64,000 bases of DNA from NCBI RefSeq assembly GCF_016836705.1, contig NZ_JAFCGY010000001.1, positions 124,001 through 188,000 on the forward strand, written 5' to 3'. Positions 8,922 through 17,886 of the stretch are shown here, piece after piece (within the stretch, counting starts at the first letter, position 1; the number at the start of each line of letters is the position of its first letter). The position numbers were made by a program, and so were the translations under genes. This DNA is from Mesorhizobium caraganae (GTDB lineage Bacteria > Pseudomonadota > Alphaproteobacteria > Rhizobiales > Rhizobiaceae). The notes beneath the pieces were generated by a model that saw only the letters and a program-made list of their open reading frames with translations, ran no database searches and had not been told where the DNA came from.

Positions 8922-9524
8922 TCAACCGGCGCTGCTGCCGAGCCAGGCCGAGAACTGGTCGATCGTCTGGTCGGCGATTGCCTGCATGGTGGCGGGGGCG
9001 ACGGCGGGCCAGCCTTCGGCGCCACTGACTGAGGCCGCCTTCTGCTGGCCGTTGATGCGGTGCAGCCGGTTGCCGGCGGGGTCATAGACGTCCCAGACAT
9101 AGATGACGGTGGTGTCCTTGCCTTCCGTCATGGTCGAGAAGTAGCCCTTCAGCACATGGGTGGCTGTCTGATCGGTGCTGCCGGCAAGGGTGATGCCGCG
9201 CTGCCTGGCGCGGGTCTGGAGTTCGGCTGTCAGCGGCGTTGCCGCTTCCACCGAGGCGCCGACGATCGGCGCGATCTGCAGCCGCGTCTTCGACAGGGCG
9301 GCGGCGGCCTGCGCAGGGTTGGCGGGTGTCGTGGGTGCAGCCGGCGACGATGGCGCCGGCGTGGCAGTGGCGGTGCCTGGGGTTGCCGACGGAGGCTGGG
9401 CCGGTTGGGCAGAGGCTGCCGGCGGCGTGATGGCGGACGGTTCGAGGACGTCCTTGGCGTTGGTGCAACCGGCCAGCACAAGCGCCGCGAGCAATGACAC
9501 GGTCGTCACACGCGATCGTCTCAT
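8922..9524 (-). CDS. Proline/alanine-rich lipoprotein of unknown function
   Basis: 200 residues. The N-terminus is a lipoprotein signal with lipobox LAGC (Cys19), so the mature protein should be lipid-anchored. A low-complexity Pro/Ala/Thr linker (about 30-75) leads to a compact C-terminal domain with THVLKGYFSTM, TTVIYVWDVYDPAGNRLHRI and a final helix. AAGGAG precedes the ATG. It lies between the M24 protein and prs in one orientation. I do not recognise a named family beyond conserved rhizobial lipoproteins. Confidence 0.85.
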   Translation of the reverse strand: MRRSRVTTVSLLAALVLAGCTNAKDVLEPSAITPPAASAQPAQPPSATPGTATATPAPSSPAAPTTPANPAQAAAALSKTRLQIAPIVGASVEAATPLTAELQTRARQRGITLAGSTDQTATHVLKGYFSTMTEGKDTTVIYVWDVYDPAGNRLHRINGQQKAASVSGAEGWPAVAPATMQAIADQTIDQFSAWLGSSAG

Positions 9525-9578
9525 CTGCCCGAAACTCCTTAGCCGTGAACGCCGCCGCGTGGACCAACCATTATGGAT

Positions 9579-10730
9579 TCACTGTACGATCAAGTCGAGA
9601 TCATGGCGCGAAAGCGGCTTCGGCTGGGATTCGGTGGTCAGGTAGGTGCGGCCAAGCGTCATTGCCGTCTCGGTTTCGGAGTCCATGATGATCATGTGCG
9701 CGAACAGCGTCATGTTGGGCGCGATCGGCTCTGGATTGCCCTGGTAGAACATCGGCATGTCCATCCAGGACGGGGTGAAGCGGGCGCCGACCGAGTAGCC
9801 GCAGGCGTTGAGCCGGTGCTTGGTCAAATTATGCGCTTCCAGCGTGCGGGCATGGGCGTCGAAGACGTCGCCGAAGGTGTTGCCCGGCGTCATCGCCTTC
9901 TCGACCGCCAGCAGGGCGGCGCGGGCGGCGTCGAACAGCTCCTGATGGCGCTTCGACACCTTGCCGGTCAGCACGGTGCGCATCATAGGTGCGTGATAGT
10001 GGTGGAAGACGCCGGCCCATTCGAGCGTCAGCTGGTCGTTCTTGGTGAGTTTGCGGCGCCCGGCCTTGTAACGGCAGAGCAGTGCGTCGATGCCCGAGCC
10101 GATGATGAATTCATTGGCCGGGTAGTCGCCGCCGCCGGCAAAGACTGCGCCCTGCATGGCGGCAAGGATCAGCGCCTCATCGCTGCCCTGCTTGATCAGC
10201 GGCAGGGCCGCGTCGAGCGCGTCATCGGATAGATTGGCGGCCTTTTCGGCCTTGGCGATTTCGGCAGGGCTCTTGAACAGGCGCAGACGGCCGACAATGC
10301 CGGAGGCGTCGGCGATCTGGCCAAAGGTCTGCAACTGCTCGTCGACGCGGCGGCCATTGAAGGCGGTCAGGCCATGGGTGTCGTATTCGACGCCGATGCG
10401 GGCGCCGAGCAGATTGAGGTCGTTGAGCAGGTTGCGCAGGTCGATCGCCGGGTTGGCGCCGTCGCGGTCGGTCCACAGGACGATCTTGTCGATGATCGAG
10501 GTGTGGCGCGCCTGGCGCAGATCGGCCGACCGGGTCAAAAGCACCATCGAGCCATCGGCCTTTACCACCAGGCACTGGAAGAAGCAGAAGCCGAACGTGT
10601 CGTAGCCGGTCAGCCAGTACATGCTCTCCTGGGCGAAGAGCAGCACTGCGTCGAGCTTCTTCTCGGTCATCTCGATCATCAGCCGGTCACGCCGGGCGTC
10701 AAACTCCGAACGTTCGAAATGCAGCGCCAT
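9579..10730 (-). CDS. M24 family creatinase/ectoine-hydrolase-like protein
   Basis: 383 residues in two parts: an N-terminal creatinase domain (about 1-150) and a pita-bread C-terminal domain. The first metal-binding block of true Xaa-Pro peptidases (Asp-Gly then SD-TRT) is replaced by LEWAGVFHHYHAPMMRTV, and later segments read CGYSVGARFTPSW and HMIIMDSETETAM. This pattern is closer to metal-free creatinase or DoeA-type ectoine hydrolases than to peptidases. The ATG overlaps the pgeF stop by one base (TAATG), so translation is likely coupled. Peptidase activity is doubtful. Confidence 0.85.
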   Translation of the reverse strand: MALHFERSEFDARRDRLMIEMTEKKLDAVLLFAQESMYWLTGYDTFGFCFFQCLVVKADGSMVLLTRSADLRQARHTSIIDKIVLWTDRDGANPAIDLRNLLNDLNLLGARIGVEYDTHGLTAFNGRRVDEQLQTFGQIADASGIVGRLRLFKSPAEIAKAEKAANLSDDALDAALPLIKQGSDEALILAAMQGAVFAGGGDYPANEFIIGSGIDALLCRYKAGRRKLTKNDQLTLEWAGVFHHYHAPMMRTVLTGKVSKRHQELFDAARAALLAVEKAMTPGNTFGDVFDAHARTLEAHNLTKHRLNACGYSVGARFTPSWMDMPMFYQGNPEPIAPNMTLFAHMIIMDSETETAMTLGRTYLTTESQPKPLSRHDLDLIVQ

Positions 10731-11524
10731 TATTCATTCTCCAAAACAATTGCCGAAACCTGCCGACCGTAGTCCGGTTCCTTGCGATGCGTGGTGCGCC
10801 GGTAGGAATAGAAGAGATCCTCCTCGGCATAAGTACAGCGGCCGAGCCCCTCGGCGATCACGCCAGCCTTTTTCAGCCGGTCGACCGTATAGAGGTTGAG
10901 GTCGAACATCGAATGCCCCGGATTGGCCGAAGGGATGAAATAGCTGATGTTTTCGGCATCGGCTTCGACAAAACGGGCGACGAATTCCGGCCCGACTTCG
11001 TAGTTTTCAGGACCGATGGAAGGGCCGAGAACCGCAACGATGCGCTCGCGGCGGGCGCCGAGGCTTTCCATCGCGGCAATGGTGTTTTCAAGCACGCCGG
11101 TGAAAGCGCCCTTCCAGCCGGCATGCGCCGCGCCGATGACGCGCGCCTCTGCATCGGCAAACAGTACCGGGCCGCAATCGGCCGTCGAGGCGCCGATGGC
11201 GATGCCCGGCCGGCCGGTGACGACGGCGTCGGCCTTGGGCCGTGGACCGGGGAAGGGTTCGTTCACGATGACGACGTCGGGCGAGTGAACCTGATGCGCA
11301 GTCAAGAGATGGCTGGCCGGCACGCCCATCCAGGCAGCGACGCGGCGGCGGTTCTCGGCGACCAGCGTCTGGTCGTCATCCGAGCCGGTGCCGATGTTGA
11401 GCCCTTGGTAGATGCCGCTGGAGACACCGCCGATACGGGTGAAGTAGCCATGGCGGATGCCTCGCGGCTTCGCCGCTTCCAGAAGCGGCGAGCGAACAGG
11501 ATCCGGTTTGGTCTGATTCAGCAT
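10730..11524 (-). CDS. pgeF: Peptidoglycan editing factor PgeF (YfiH, laccase-fold)
   Basis: 264 residues from the ATG at 11524; an upstream in-frame ATG at 11593 would add residues unlike the family. The multicopper-oxidase-like domain has TRIGGVSSGIYQGLN, LLTAHQVHSPDVV, TADCGPVLFAD and AHAGWKGAFTGVLE, which supply the conserved His/Cys zinc site. PgeF proteins remove misincorporated amino acids from peptidoglycan precursors. It sits downstream of lgt and a midA-like gene and directly before the M24 gene. Confidence 0.92.
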   Translation of the reverse strand: MLNQTKPDPVRSPLLEAAKPRGIRHGYFTRIGGVSSGIYQGLNIGTGSDDDQTLVAENRRRVAAWMGVPASHLLTAHQVHSPDVVIVNEPFPGPRPKADAVVTGRPGIAIGASTADCGPVLFADAEARVIGAAHAGWKGAFTGVLENTIAAMESLGARRERIVAVLGPSIGPENYEVGPEFVARFVEADAENISYFIPSANPGHSMFDLNLYTVDRLKKAGVIAEGLGRCTYAEEDLFYSYRRTTHRKEPDYGRQVSAIVLENE

Positions 11525-11675
11525 GGATGGGTTTGTTGTCCGCGCCAGCGCTTTCGTCAAGGCGAAGTTCGGCCAAGCATTTGCGGCAGCCATGCCGCAT
11601 TGGCTCCGAGTTGGCGAAAAGCGGGCATTCGACTATAGGCAATGGCCAGACAATTTCCGGGGCGGGCGAAAGTGC

Positions 11676-12564
11676 ATGGGCTGGAATCCAGTCAAAAGCC
11701 TGATCCGAAAGATCCATCAGAACCGGCAGGTGCGCAAGGCGAAGGATTTTCGCAACGCGCTGGTGAAAGGCTATTTCCGCTCACGCAATCCAGCGTCGGG
11801 GGCGGAATTTGCCGAAGAGTTGCGGCGAACCGGCGCCCGGCATTTTTGCTTCTCCATCGCCTACAACACGCCCTGGGTCATCGATGCGCTGACCAAGGCA
11901 TGGCTGACCTATTCGAGCGGGATGACGCTGGTGGTCATCGACAATTCGTCCAAGCCCGCGGCGCGGCAGGCGATCGAGGCCATCTGCCGGCGGCGCGGCA
12001 TTGCTTATTTCGGCTTGCCGCGAAATCCCGAATGGAATCCGAACCGGTCGCATGGCATTTCGATGAACTGGGTTTTTCATAACATCGTGCGCCCGCTGCG
12101 GCCCGACCTGTTCGGTTTTCTCGACCATGACTGCTTTCCGGTGGTTGCCCACGCGCATGGCGGGCACGGACGCCTACGGCCCCAAATACCCCGCCAAAAG
12201 AGGCCATGACGGTTGGTATTTCTGGGCGGGGCTTTGCTGCTTTCGCTTTTCCGTCGTCGAGGACCTTGAGCTCGATTTCACGCCGCGCTTCGACACCGGG
12301 CTCGATACTGGCGGCGGCAACTGGCCGATGCTGCGCGACAGGCTGGACGACAGCAATATCGTCAATGCCGAGAAGACCACGATCAGCCTGAAGCTCGGCG
12401 GCATCGAGGCCGACCATCGCATGCTGGACAAGAGCTTCTTTCATGTCGGCGGCGCTTCGTATCGCGGCCTGATCAGCACGCGGCACTATCGCCGGCTGAT
12501 GTGCGACCATGTCTGGGAGACCTACCTTGGCGGTGTGGCGGAGCGGCTTGTAAACGACCTCTAG
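11676..12564 (+). pseudogene. Glycosyltransferase-like gene with a frameshift
   Basis: Two overlapping frames together make one protein. The first (from 11676) runs through FCFSIAYNTPWVIDALT, TLVVIDNSSK and FGFLDHDCFPV, then continues in a meaningless Arg/Gly-rich tail. The second, in the next frame, resumes the sense with AGTDAYGPKYPAKRG, GWYFWAGLCCFRF and TPRFDTGLDTGGGNW and ends at 12564. The shift lies between about 12139 and 12165 (one extra base or two lost). The DHD motif and the layout resemble GT-A-fold glycosyltransferases. It is rightward inside an otherwise leftward operon and followed at once by a dispersed repeat. It could be a true decay event or a sequencing error. Confidence 0.75.
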
Positions 12565-12662
12565 AGCGTTTCACCGTTTCACGGAAACGGCGAACCGCTC
12601 TATCTCTTTGTGTTGACGCAATTCCGGACGAAAAACCGCTCACACTTTTCCTGGAATGCTCT
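12563..12662. repeat. RIME-like intergenic repeat, copy 2
   Basis: Same two-hairpin plan as copy 1: AGAGCG...CGCTCT around CGTTTC/GAAACG, then CAATTCC...TTTTCCTGGAAT. It fills the gap between the frameshifted glycosyltransferase stop and the convergent methyltransferase stop. Confidence 0.85.
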
Positions 12663-12664
12663 TG

Positions 12665-13729
12665 TCAGCCCGGCTGGTGCGGCAGGATTTTAAGAACCTT
12701 GAACAGCGTGCCCATGGCGTCGGGGCCGGCCAGGCGCTCGACGGCGTCGGTAATGGTTTGTTTTGCCTCGTCGCTTGCCTGGCTACCCAGCAGGCCCGCC
12801 CGTTCGAGCAAACCCATGGAAAGCAGGAAGTCGCCCTGCGTCGTCAATTCCACATCGAGGCCATGCGCCCGCACGACAGCGGCCAGTGCTGCGAAGTCGA
12901 CATGCGCGGTGAGATCGGCTCCACCGGGATTGGCCAGCACATCTTCGGGGGCGTGCCTGCGCACGGCCTGCAATGTGTCGCCGAAACCGGGCTGGAGATG
13001 GCCGTAGTCAGGGAATAGCCCGGCGCCGCCGTGGCCGGCTATGCGTTCGGCAATGGCCGCCATCAGCGCCGCGCGGGCCGGTGCTGCTTCGAAAATAGAA
13101 CCTTGCGGCGCCTCGGCGGCATTGTCCGGCAGCAGCGTCGCGTCGACCGAGCCGGCGCCGGCGAAGAAGCTCAGTTCATCTGACACATCGAGGCCGATCA
13201 TCCGTTCGCGCCATCCGGTGCGGGCGCGAATGAATTGGCGGATCGGCACCGCGTCGAACAATTCGTTGCCGACGATCAGCAGCGGCGCCTGCGGCAGCGT
13301 GGCGATGGTTTCGTGCCAGCTCACCTCAGCTGAACTCCCGGCAAGCGTCCGTTTCTGGATTTCGGTCAGGCGCGGGCTGGTCTCGATCAGGGCGAAGGAC
13401 GCACCGGCTGCGAGTGTGGGATCCAGCCGCGCCAGGGTACGCAGTATGTCCTTCATCAGCGTGCCGCGGCCGGGGCCGATTTCGGCGATGGTGACCGGCA
13501 GCGGCCGGCCGATCGCCGACCATGCCTGATACAGCCAGACGGCGACGAGTTCGCCGAACATCTGGCTGATCTCCGGCGCGGTGACGAAGTCGCCCTCGGC
13601 GCCGAACGGTTCGCGCGTCGTGTAGTAGCCGTCGCTGGGGTCGAACAGGCAGAGCGCCATGTATTCGTTGACGGGGAGGGGGCCGAGCGCACCGATCAGG
13701 TCGACGATGCGGGTTTTCAGCCGTGTCAT
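12665..13729 (-). CDS. SAM-dependent methyltransferase, MidA/NDUFAF7 family (DUF185)
   Basis: 354 residues. The N-terminus has [36 protein letters not shown], the DUF185 signature (spread over residues 24-60), and the SAM-binding core [17 protein letters not shown]. In eukaryotes NDUFAF7 methylates an arginine of a complex I subunit, and bacterial members are thought to do similar protein methylation. It overlaps the lgt stop by four bases (ATGA), the common rhizobial pairing, so translation is coupled. Cytoplasmic. Confidence 0.9.
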   Translation of the reverse strand: MTRLKTRIVDLIGALGPLPVNEYMALCLFDPSDGYYTTREPFGAEGDFVTAPEISQMFGELVAVWLYQAWSAIGRPLPVTIAEIGPGRGTLMKDILRTLARLDPTLAAGASFALIETSPRLTEIQKRTLAGSSAEVSWHETIATLPQAPLLIVGNELFDAVPIRQFIRARTGWRERMIGLDVSDELSFFAGAGSVDATLLPDNAAEAPQGSIFEAAPARAALMAAIAERIAGHGGAGLFPDYGHLQPGFGDTLQAVRRHAPEDVLANPGGADLTAHVDFAALAAVVRAHGLDVELTTQGDFLLSMGLLERAGLLGSQASDEAKQTITDAVERLAGPDAMGTLFKVLKILPHQPG

Positions 13730-14610
13730 GCCGGCTGTGGCTGCGGCACCGGCTTGGCCGTGGCCATCGCCCAGATGCCGGCGAGCACCATCGGCAGCGA
13801 CAGCACCATGCCCATGGTGAGCCAGCCGCCGAAGAGATAGCCGAGTTGCTGGTCGGGCTCGCGGAAGAACTCGACGAAGATGCGCGACAGCCCGTAGCCG
13901 CAGATGAAGGCGCCGCCGACGAAGCGCGGTGTCTTCAGCTTCAGCCGCGAATGGGTGAGGAAGCGCAGGACCAGGAACAGCACCAGGCCCTCAAGCAAGG
14001 CCTCGTAGAGCTGGCTCGGATGGCGCGGTTCGAGGCCAGCGACGCAGCCCGCCACCGTCTGCTGGAGGCGCTCGTTGCAAAAGACGACGCCCCACGACAC
14101 ATCGGTCACGCGACCCCACAGTTCCGCATTGACGAAGTTGGCAATGCGGACGAGACCGAGACCGACCGGCACGCCGGCCGCCACGACATCGAACAGCGAC
14201 CAGGTGCGAATGCCGCGCTTGATGGAAAACAGCGTCATGGCGAGGATGACGCCGAGCAAACCGCCATGGAACGACATGCCGCCCTGCCAGATGGCGAAGA
14301 TGTCGAGCGGATGGTCGATATAGCGCCTGAGATCGTAGAACAGCACGTAGCCGGTGCGCCCGCCAAGCACGACGCCGACGGCGGCCCAGACGATGAAATC
14401 ATCGAGATCGATGGGTTTCATCGGCAAGACGCCGTCCGGCCACAGCCTGGTGTTGGTGACGAGCCGCTTGGCATACCACCAGGCGAAGAGGATGCCGACG
14501 ATGTAGCCAATGCCGTACCAGTGCACCGCCAGCGGGCCGATCTGGACCAGGATCGGGTCAATGTTGGGGAAAGGCAGCGACGCCATCGGCAGCAGGAAAT
14601 AGTCGTTCAA
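13726..14610 (-). CDS. lgt: Prolipoprotein diacylglyceryl transferase
   Basis: 294 residues, several membrane segments. Lgt signatures are complete: [50 protein letters not shown] and [13 protein letters not shown], which include the residues that bind phosphatidylglycerol. The enzyme transfers diacylglycerol to the lipobox Cys of prolipoproteins in the inner membrane. The start is a TTG at 14610 with GGGAG upstream; an ATG at 14586 is the alternative. It heads the leftward run lgt-midA(-pgeF). Confidence 0.96.
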   Translation of the reverse strand: MNDYFLLPMASLPFPNIDPILVQIGPLAVHWYGIGYIVGILFAWWYAKRLVTNTRLWPDGVLPMKPIDLDDFIVWAAVGVVLGGRTGYVLFYDLRRYIDHPLDIFAIWQGGMSFHGGLLGVILAMTLFSIKRGIRTWSLFDVVAAGVPVGLGLVRIANFVNAELWGRVTDVSWGVVFCNERLQQTVAGCVAGLEPRHPSQLYEALLEGLVLFLVLRFLTHSRLKLKTPRFVGGAFICGYGLSRIFVEFFREPDQQLGYLFGGWLTMGMVLSLPMVLAGIWAMATAKPVPQPQPA

Positions 14611-14669
14611 CAGGGTCTCCCGGAAGGGCTCGCGTTTGGGCGCGGACCATGCGGCAGGGTTTTGGCGGG

Positions 14670-14697
14670 GTCAAGGCAAGGTGGTGGTTGCCTTGAC
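14670..14697 (-). terminator. Terminator downstream of the BrnA-like gene
   Basis: A 10-bp perfect stem, GTCAAGGCAA and TTGCCTTGAC with an 8-base loop, lies 17 bases beyond the stop of the BrnA-like gene. Confidence 0.7.
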
Positions 14698-14713
14698 GTC
14701 GCAGATGGAGGGC

Positions 14714-14953
14714 TCAACCCTGCGGCTTGCCGGCGACCAAATGCCTGAGCGCGTCGTTGATCCTGTCCTGCCAGCCGGGACCATCTTCCTGGAAATGGTC
14801 GAGCACGGCTCGATCGATCCTGATCGAAACAAGCTCCCTGACATTCGGTGCACCCGCGGGCTCGCGAATTGGTGGCGCCGGCTTTTTGATTGGCTTGAAG
14901 GCAGCTTCAGCGGCTTCCATCGGATTTGTCGGTCGGCGCGGAGGCGTTGCCAT
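14714..14953 (-). CDS. BrnA-like antitoxin / CopG-type DNA-binding protein, orphan
   Basis: 79 residues. The C-terminal half, LVSIRIDRAVLDHFQEDGPGWQDRINDALRHLV (spread over residues 41-73), matches the ribbon-helix-helix of BrnA antitoxins, whose hallmark is GPGWQ-RIN-ALR. The N-terminal half is Pro/Lys-rich and disordered. BrnA normally pairs with the RNase toxin BrnT encoded just upstream, but no BrnT-like frame is present here, so it may be an orphan antitoxin or a plain repressor. It is followed by its own hairpin. Confidence 0.8.
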   Translation of the reverse strand: MATPPRRPTNPMEAAEAAFKPIKKPAPPIREPAGAPNVRELVSIRIDRAVLDHFQEDGPGWQDRINDALRHLVAGKPQG

Positions 14954-15130
14954 TGGTTGATCCTTGATCAGAGCGACTTGACGCAGGTCGACTTGAAAGC
15001 ACTACAATAGGCGACGTCGCGCCATCACGTACAGGGCTGGGCAGCCGAGGTGCGATGCCGCAGCCATCGCAACGTTCTTGCATTCCGCGCACGGCGCCAT
15101 TACCTCAATTCGACCAAGCGAGGATTTGCC

Positions 15131-15433
15131 ATGTCGACCGGACCGAACCGCATTCTCGATGAATTCGCCAAGCTGATGACCGATGCTGCGGGTGCTGCGC
15201 AAGGCGTGCGCCGTGAGGTGGAAACTGCCTTCAAGGGCCAAGCCGAGCGCATCCTCAACACCATGGATGTGGTGCAGCGCGAAGAGTTCGAGGCTGCCCG
15301 CGACATGGCCGCCAAGGCCCGGGAAGAAAACACAAAGCTAGCCGCGCGCATCGATGTGCTCGAGGCCAGGCTTGCCGAATTGACCGGACAGGCCGCACCA
15401 GCGGCGGCGGCAAAGCCCAAAGCAAAAAAATAA
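15131..15433 (+). CDS. ubiK: Ubiquinone biosynthesis accessory factor UbiK (BMFP domain)
   Basis: 100 residues. The start at 15131 gives the BMFP/YqiC fold: NRILDEFAKLMTDAAGAAQGV amphipathic helix (residues 6-26), then VQREEFEAARDMAAKAREEN and a coiled coil LAARIDVLEARLAEL typical of this trimeric family. The tail is Ala/Lys-rich. UbiK helps assemble the soluble ubiquinone synthesis complex and touches membranes. It stands alone, with an intergenic region of about 300 bases before ybjN. Confidence 0.9.
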   Translation: MSTGPNRILDEFAKLMTDAAGAAQGVRREVETAFKGQAERILNTMDVVQREEFEAARDMAAKAREENTKLAARIDVLEARLAELTGQAAPAAAAKPKAKK

Positions 15434-15749
15434 TCTTTAAACTTTTCCACAAAGCCCAATCCGAAAAAGTGCTTTGCCGTGAATCGTTTACCGGCGATGC
15501 ATGAATCTTTGTGACAGCGCCTTTCCACATGCGGATGACGCAGTGCGAAAAATTAGGCTGTTCACGCGACTCCCGATCAATAGACTGAATTTGTTGCATG
15601 ATTCGGAGCAGGGTCATGCGGCCGGGCGGTGGGGTCCGGTCCGGGGTCTTTGTGTCGTGAAGTCCTGGCCGTCCGAGTTCTAGACAAGATTGTTCGTCGT
15701 GTGTGCCCCACGGAGCGTGTGGCGCTCCCCTGAACACAGGAAGCATTCC
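15434..15749. other. Intergenic region upstream of ybjN
   Basis: No credible gene. It holds two GANTC sites (GACTC near 15569 and GATTC near 15600), the target of the alphaproteobacterial cell-cycle methylase CcrM, within GACTCCCGATCA and TGATTCGGAG, which are partly complementary. An AT-richer stretch near 15434-15600 is a likely promoter zone. AGGAA precedes the ybjN ATG. Confidence 0.4.
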
Positions 15750-16250
15750 ATGGAACTTCTCGAACTCGAATTCTCCCGCGAAATCCATCCGGTGGATGTC
15801 ATCGAGCAGGTGGCCCATAACAATGACTGGTCCTTTGAGCGGGCCGGCGATGACGAAATCTCGATCTCGGTCGCCGGCAGCTGGACCGACTATCACGTCT
15901 CTTTCTCGTGGATGGAGGATTTCGAGGCGCTGCATCTGGCCTGCGCGTTCGACATCAAGGTGCCGGAAGCCCGTGCGTTGGAAGTGATGCGGCTGTTGTC
16001 GCTGATCAACGAGCAGATGCTGTTTGGCCATTTCGACCTGTGGGAGCAGGAGGGCGCGATCATGTTTCGCCAGTCGCTGCTGCTCGCCGGCGGGGTCGAG
16101 CCGTCGAGCCAGCAGGTCGAGGTGCTTTTGTCGTCGGCGCTGGAAGCCTGCGAATGTTATTTTCAGGCCTTCCAGTTCGTCGTCTGGTCGGGAACCTCGG
16201 CCAAGGATGCGCTGGCCGGCGTCCTGTTCGAGACCTACGGTAACGCCTGA
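15750..16250 (+). CDS. YbjN domain-containing protein
   Basis: 166 residues from the ATG at 15750, which has AGGAA at good spacing and gives the typical MELLELEFSREIHPVDVIE start. The YbjN fold (related to type III secretion chaperones) is visible in DEISISVAGSWTDYHVSFSW, HLACAFDIKVPEARALEVM and LLSLINEQMLFGHFDLW. Its role is not well defined; family members are proposed to act as sensory or chaperone-like proteins. In many rhizobia proC follows this gene; here csaA follows after 19 bases and proC is absent from the window. Confidence 0.9.
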   Translation: MELLELEFSREIHPVDVIEQVAHNNDWSFERAGDDEISISVAGSWTDYHVSFSWMEDFEALHLACAFDIKVPEARALEVMRLLSLINEQMLFGHFDLWEQEGAIMFRQSLLLAGGVEPSSQQVEVLLSSALEACECYFQAFQFVVWSGTSAKDALAGVLFETYGNA

Positions 16251-16269
16251 TCGTCGCTAAGAAAAGAAG

Positions 16270-16629
16270 ATGAGTTCGAGCAGCGCACGCAAGCCCGAGA
16301 TCAGCTTTGCCGATTTCGATCGTGTCGACATCCGTGCCGGCACCATTGTCGAGGCTGAGCCTTTCCCTGAAGCGCGCAAGCCCGCGTTCAAGCTGAAGAT
16401 CGATTTCGGCCCCGATATTGGCGTGAAGAAATCCTCGGCGCAGATCACCAAATATTATGCGCCGGGAACGCTTGTGGGACGGCAGGTGTTTGCGGTCGTG
16501 AATTTTCCGCCGCGCCAGATCGGTCCGTTCATGTCTGAAGTACTGACGTTGGGATTTCCCGACGAAGAGGGCGCCGTGGTGCTGGGCGCCATCGAGCGCA
16601 AGGTGCCGGACGGCGGGCGCTTGTTCTAA
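16270..16629 (+). CDS. csaA: tRNA-binding protein CsaA
   Basis: 119 residues forming a single OB-fold EMAP/tRNA-binding domain: ISFADFDRVDIRAGTIVEAE, KPAFKLKIDFG, SSAQITKYY, VGRQVFAVVNFPPRQIGPFMSEVLTLG (all family signatures) and a PDGGRLF end. CsaA binds tRNA and has been linked to protein secretion or chaperone activity in Bacillus. It lies 19 bases after the ybjN stop, so the pair is probably an operon. Confidence 0.93.
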   Translation: MSSSSARKPEISFADFDRVDIRAGTIVEAEPFPEARKPAFKLKIDFGPDIGVKKSSAQITKYYAPGTLVGRQVFAVVNFPPRQIGPFMSEVLTLGFPDEEGAVVLGAIERKVPDGGRLF

Positions 16630-16635
16630 CTGCCG

Positions 16636-17658
16636 CTAGGCGGCAAGCTTCCGCTTGGTGCCAAGCGCCTCTTCGACCGTGTCCATGAACATTTCGGCGC
16701 AGGCTTTCCAGCTGTAACGCATGGCGCGTTCGCGCGCCTCGGCGCGGTCGACGTTCAGCGCGGCGAGCGCGGCCTCGCGCAGATCGGTCGACACCGCCCC
16801 GCCGATGCCGTCGCCGACAATGTCGATCGGCCCGGTGACCGGATAGGCGGCGACCGGCGTGCCGCTGGCCAGCGCCTCGATGATGACGTTGCCGAACGTG
16901 TCGGTGCGGCTCGGGAAAACGAAGACATCGGCCGAGGCGTAGATTTCGGCCAGTTCATCGTTCGGACGGTGGCCGAGGAAATGCGCCTGCGGGTATTTTG
17001 CCTTGAGCCTGGCCAGCTCCGGCCCTTCGCCGACGATGACCTTGCTGCCGGGGAGATCGAGATCGAGGAAGGCGCTCAGGTTCTTTTCAATGGCGACACG
17101 GCCGACGCACAGGAACACCGGGCCGGGAAAGCCGAGGTCCTTCTTCTTGTCCGGGCGGAAATGGTCGGTGTCGACGCCGCGCGTCCACGGCCTGAGCTTG
17201 TTGAAGCCGCGCGCGGCGAGATCGTCGGCCAGCGACTGTGTGGCAACCAGCGTGCCTTGTCCGGAATTGTGGAAATCGCGCAGCCAGCGGTAGGCCCAGC
17301 TCTCCGGCACCGGCAGGCGGGCGCTGAGATATTCGGGAAAGCGGGTGTGATAGCTGGTGGTGAAGGGACGGCCGGCGTTGCGGCAATAGCGCCGCGCCAT
17401 GATGCCGAGCGGTCCCTCGGTGACGATGTGGATGTGGTCGGCCTTGCGTGCCTCGATCAGCCGCGCGACATGGCCGGGCGTGGTCAGCGCCAGCCTTATG
17501 TCGGGGTAGGTCGGCAAGGGCAAGGTGCGAAAGATGTTCGGGGTCAGGAAGTCGACCGCAACGTCGAAGGATTTCAGCGTTTCGGTGAGCCGCTCCAGCG
17601 TGTGGACGACGCCGTTGACTTGTGGGCGCCAGGCGTCGGTGACCATCAGGATGCGCAT
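16636..17658 (-). CDS. Glycosyltransferase family 4, diacylglycerol glycosyltransferase-like
   Basis: 340 residues from the ATG at 17658, giving the GT4 N-terminus MRILMVTDAWRPQVNGVVHT. The acceptor domain has IVTEGPLGIMARRYC and TSYHTRFPEYLSAR; the donor domain has FLCVGRVAIEKNLSAFL, VGEGPE and PSRTDTFGNVIIEALASGTPVAAYP (E-x7-E type). The strong N-terminus is close to rhizobial and Agrobacterium GT4 enzymes that make glucosyl- or glucuronosyl-diacylglycerols under phosphate limitation, so membrane glycolipid synthesis is a likely role. It starts about 230 bases from the sensor-kinase stop in the same direction. Confidence 0.85.
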   Translation of the reverse strand: MRILMVTDAWRPQVNGVVHTLERLTETLKSFDVAVDFLTPNIFRTLPLPTYPDIRLALTTPGHVARLIEARKADHIHIVTEGPLGIMARRYCRNAGRPFTTSYHTRFPEYLSARLPVPESWAYRWLRDFHNSGQGTLVATQSLADDLAARGFNKLRPWTRGVDTDHFRPDKKKDLGFPGPVFLCVGRVAIEKNLSAFLDLDLPGSKVIVGEGPELARLKAKYPQAHFLGHRPNDELAEIYASADVFVFPSRTDTFGNVIIEALASGTPVAAYPVTGPIDIVGDGIGGAVSTDLREAALAALNVDRAEARERAMRYSWKACAEMFMDTVEEALGTKRKLAA

Positions 17659-17886
17659 GGCGGTCCTTTGCTCGGATCGTCGGTTGCCTTGATGCGATGG
17701 CGGAACGGCATCCACGCGACTGCCCTCGCTTCGCTCCAGCGTACCCGGGCAGGCACGAGGTCGAAGTAAGGCGGCTGAGCCGAATCAACTGAGGTCGCGC
17801 GCTTCATGCGCGCTCTTGACCATGATTTCATGACGGGCGGATGAAGGTGGCTTATGGCCGAGGCGCCTTCCGGGATCCTGCTCTGA

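Noticed and set aside
16250..16270. Missing proC between ybjN and csaA as evidence of a deletion
   Set aside because: The usual adjacency of proC is from memory and varies between genera; 19 bases leave no remnant to support a deletion.
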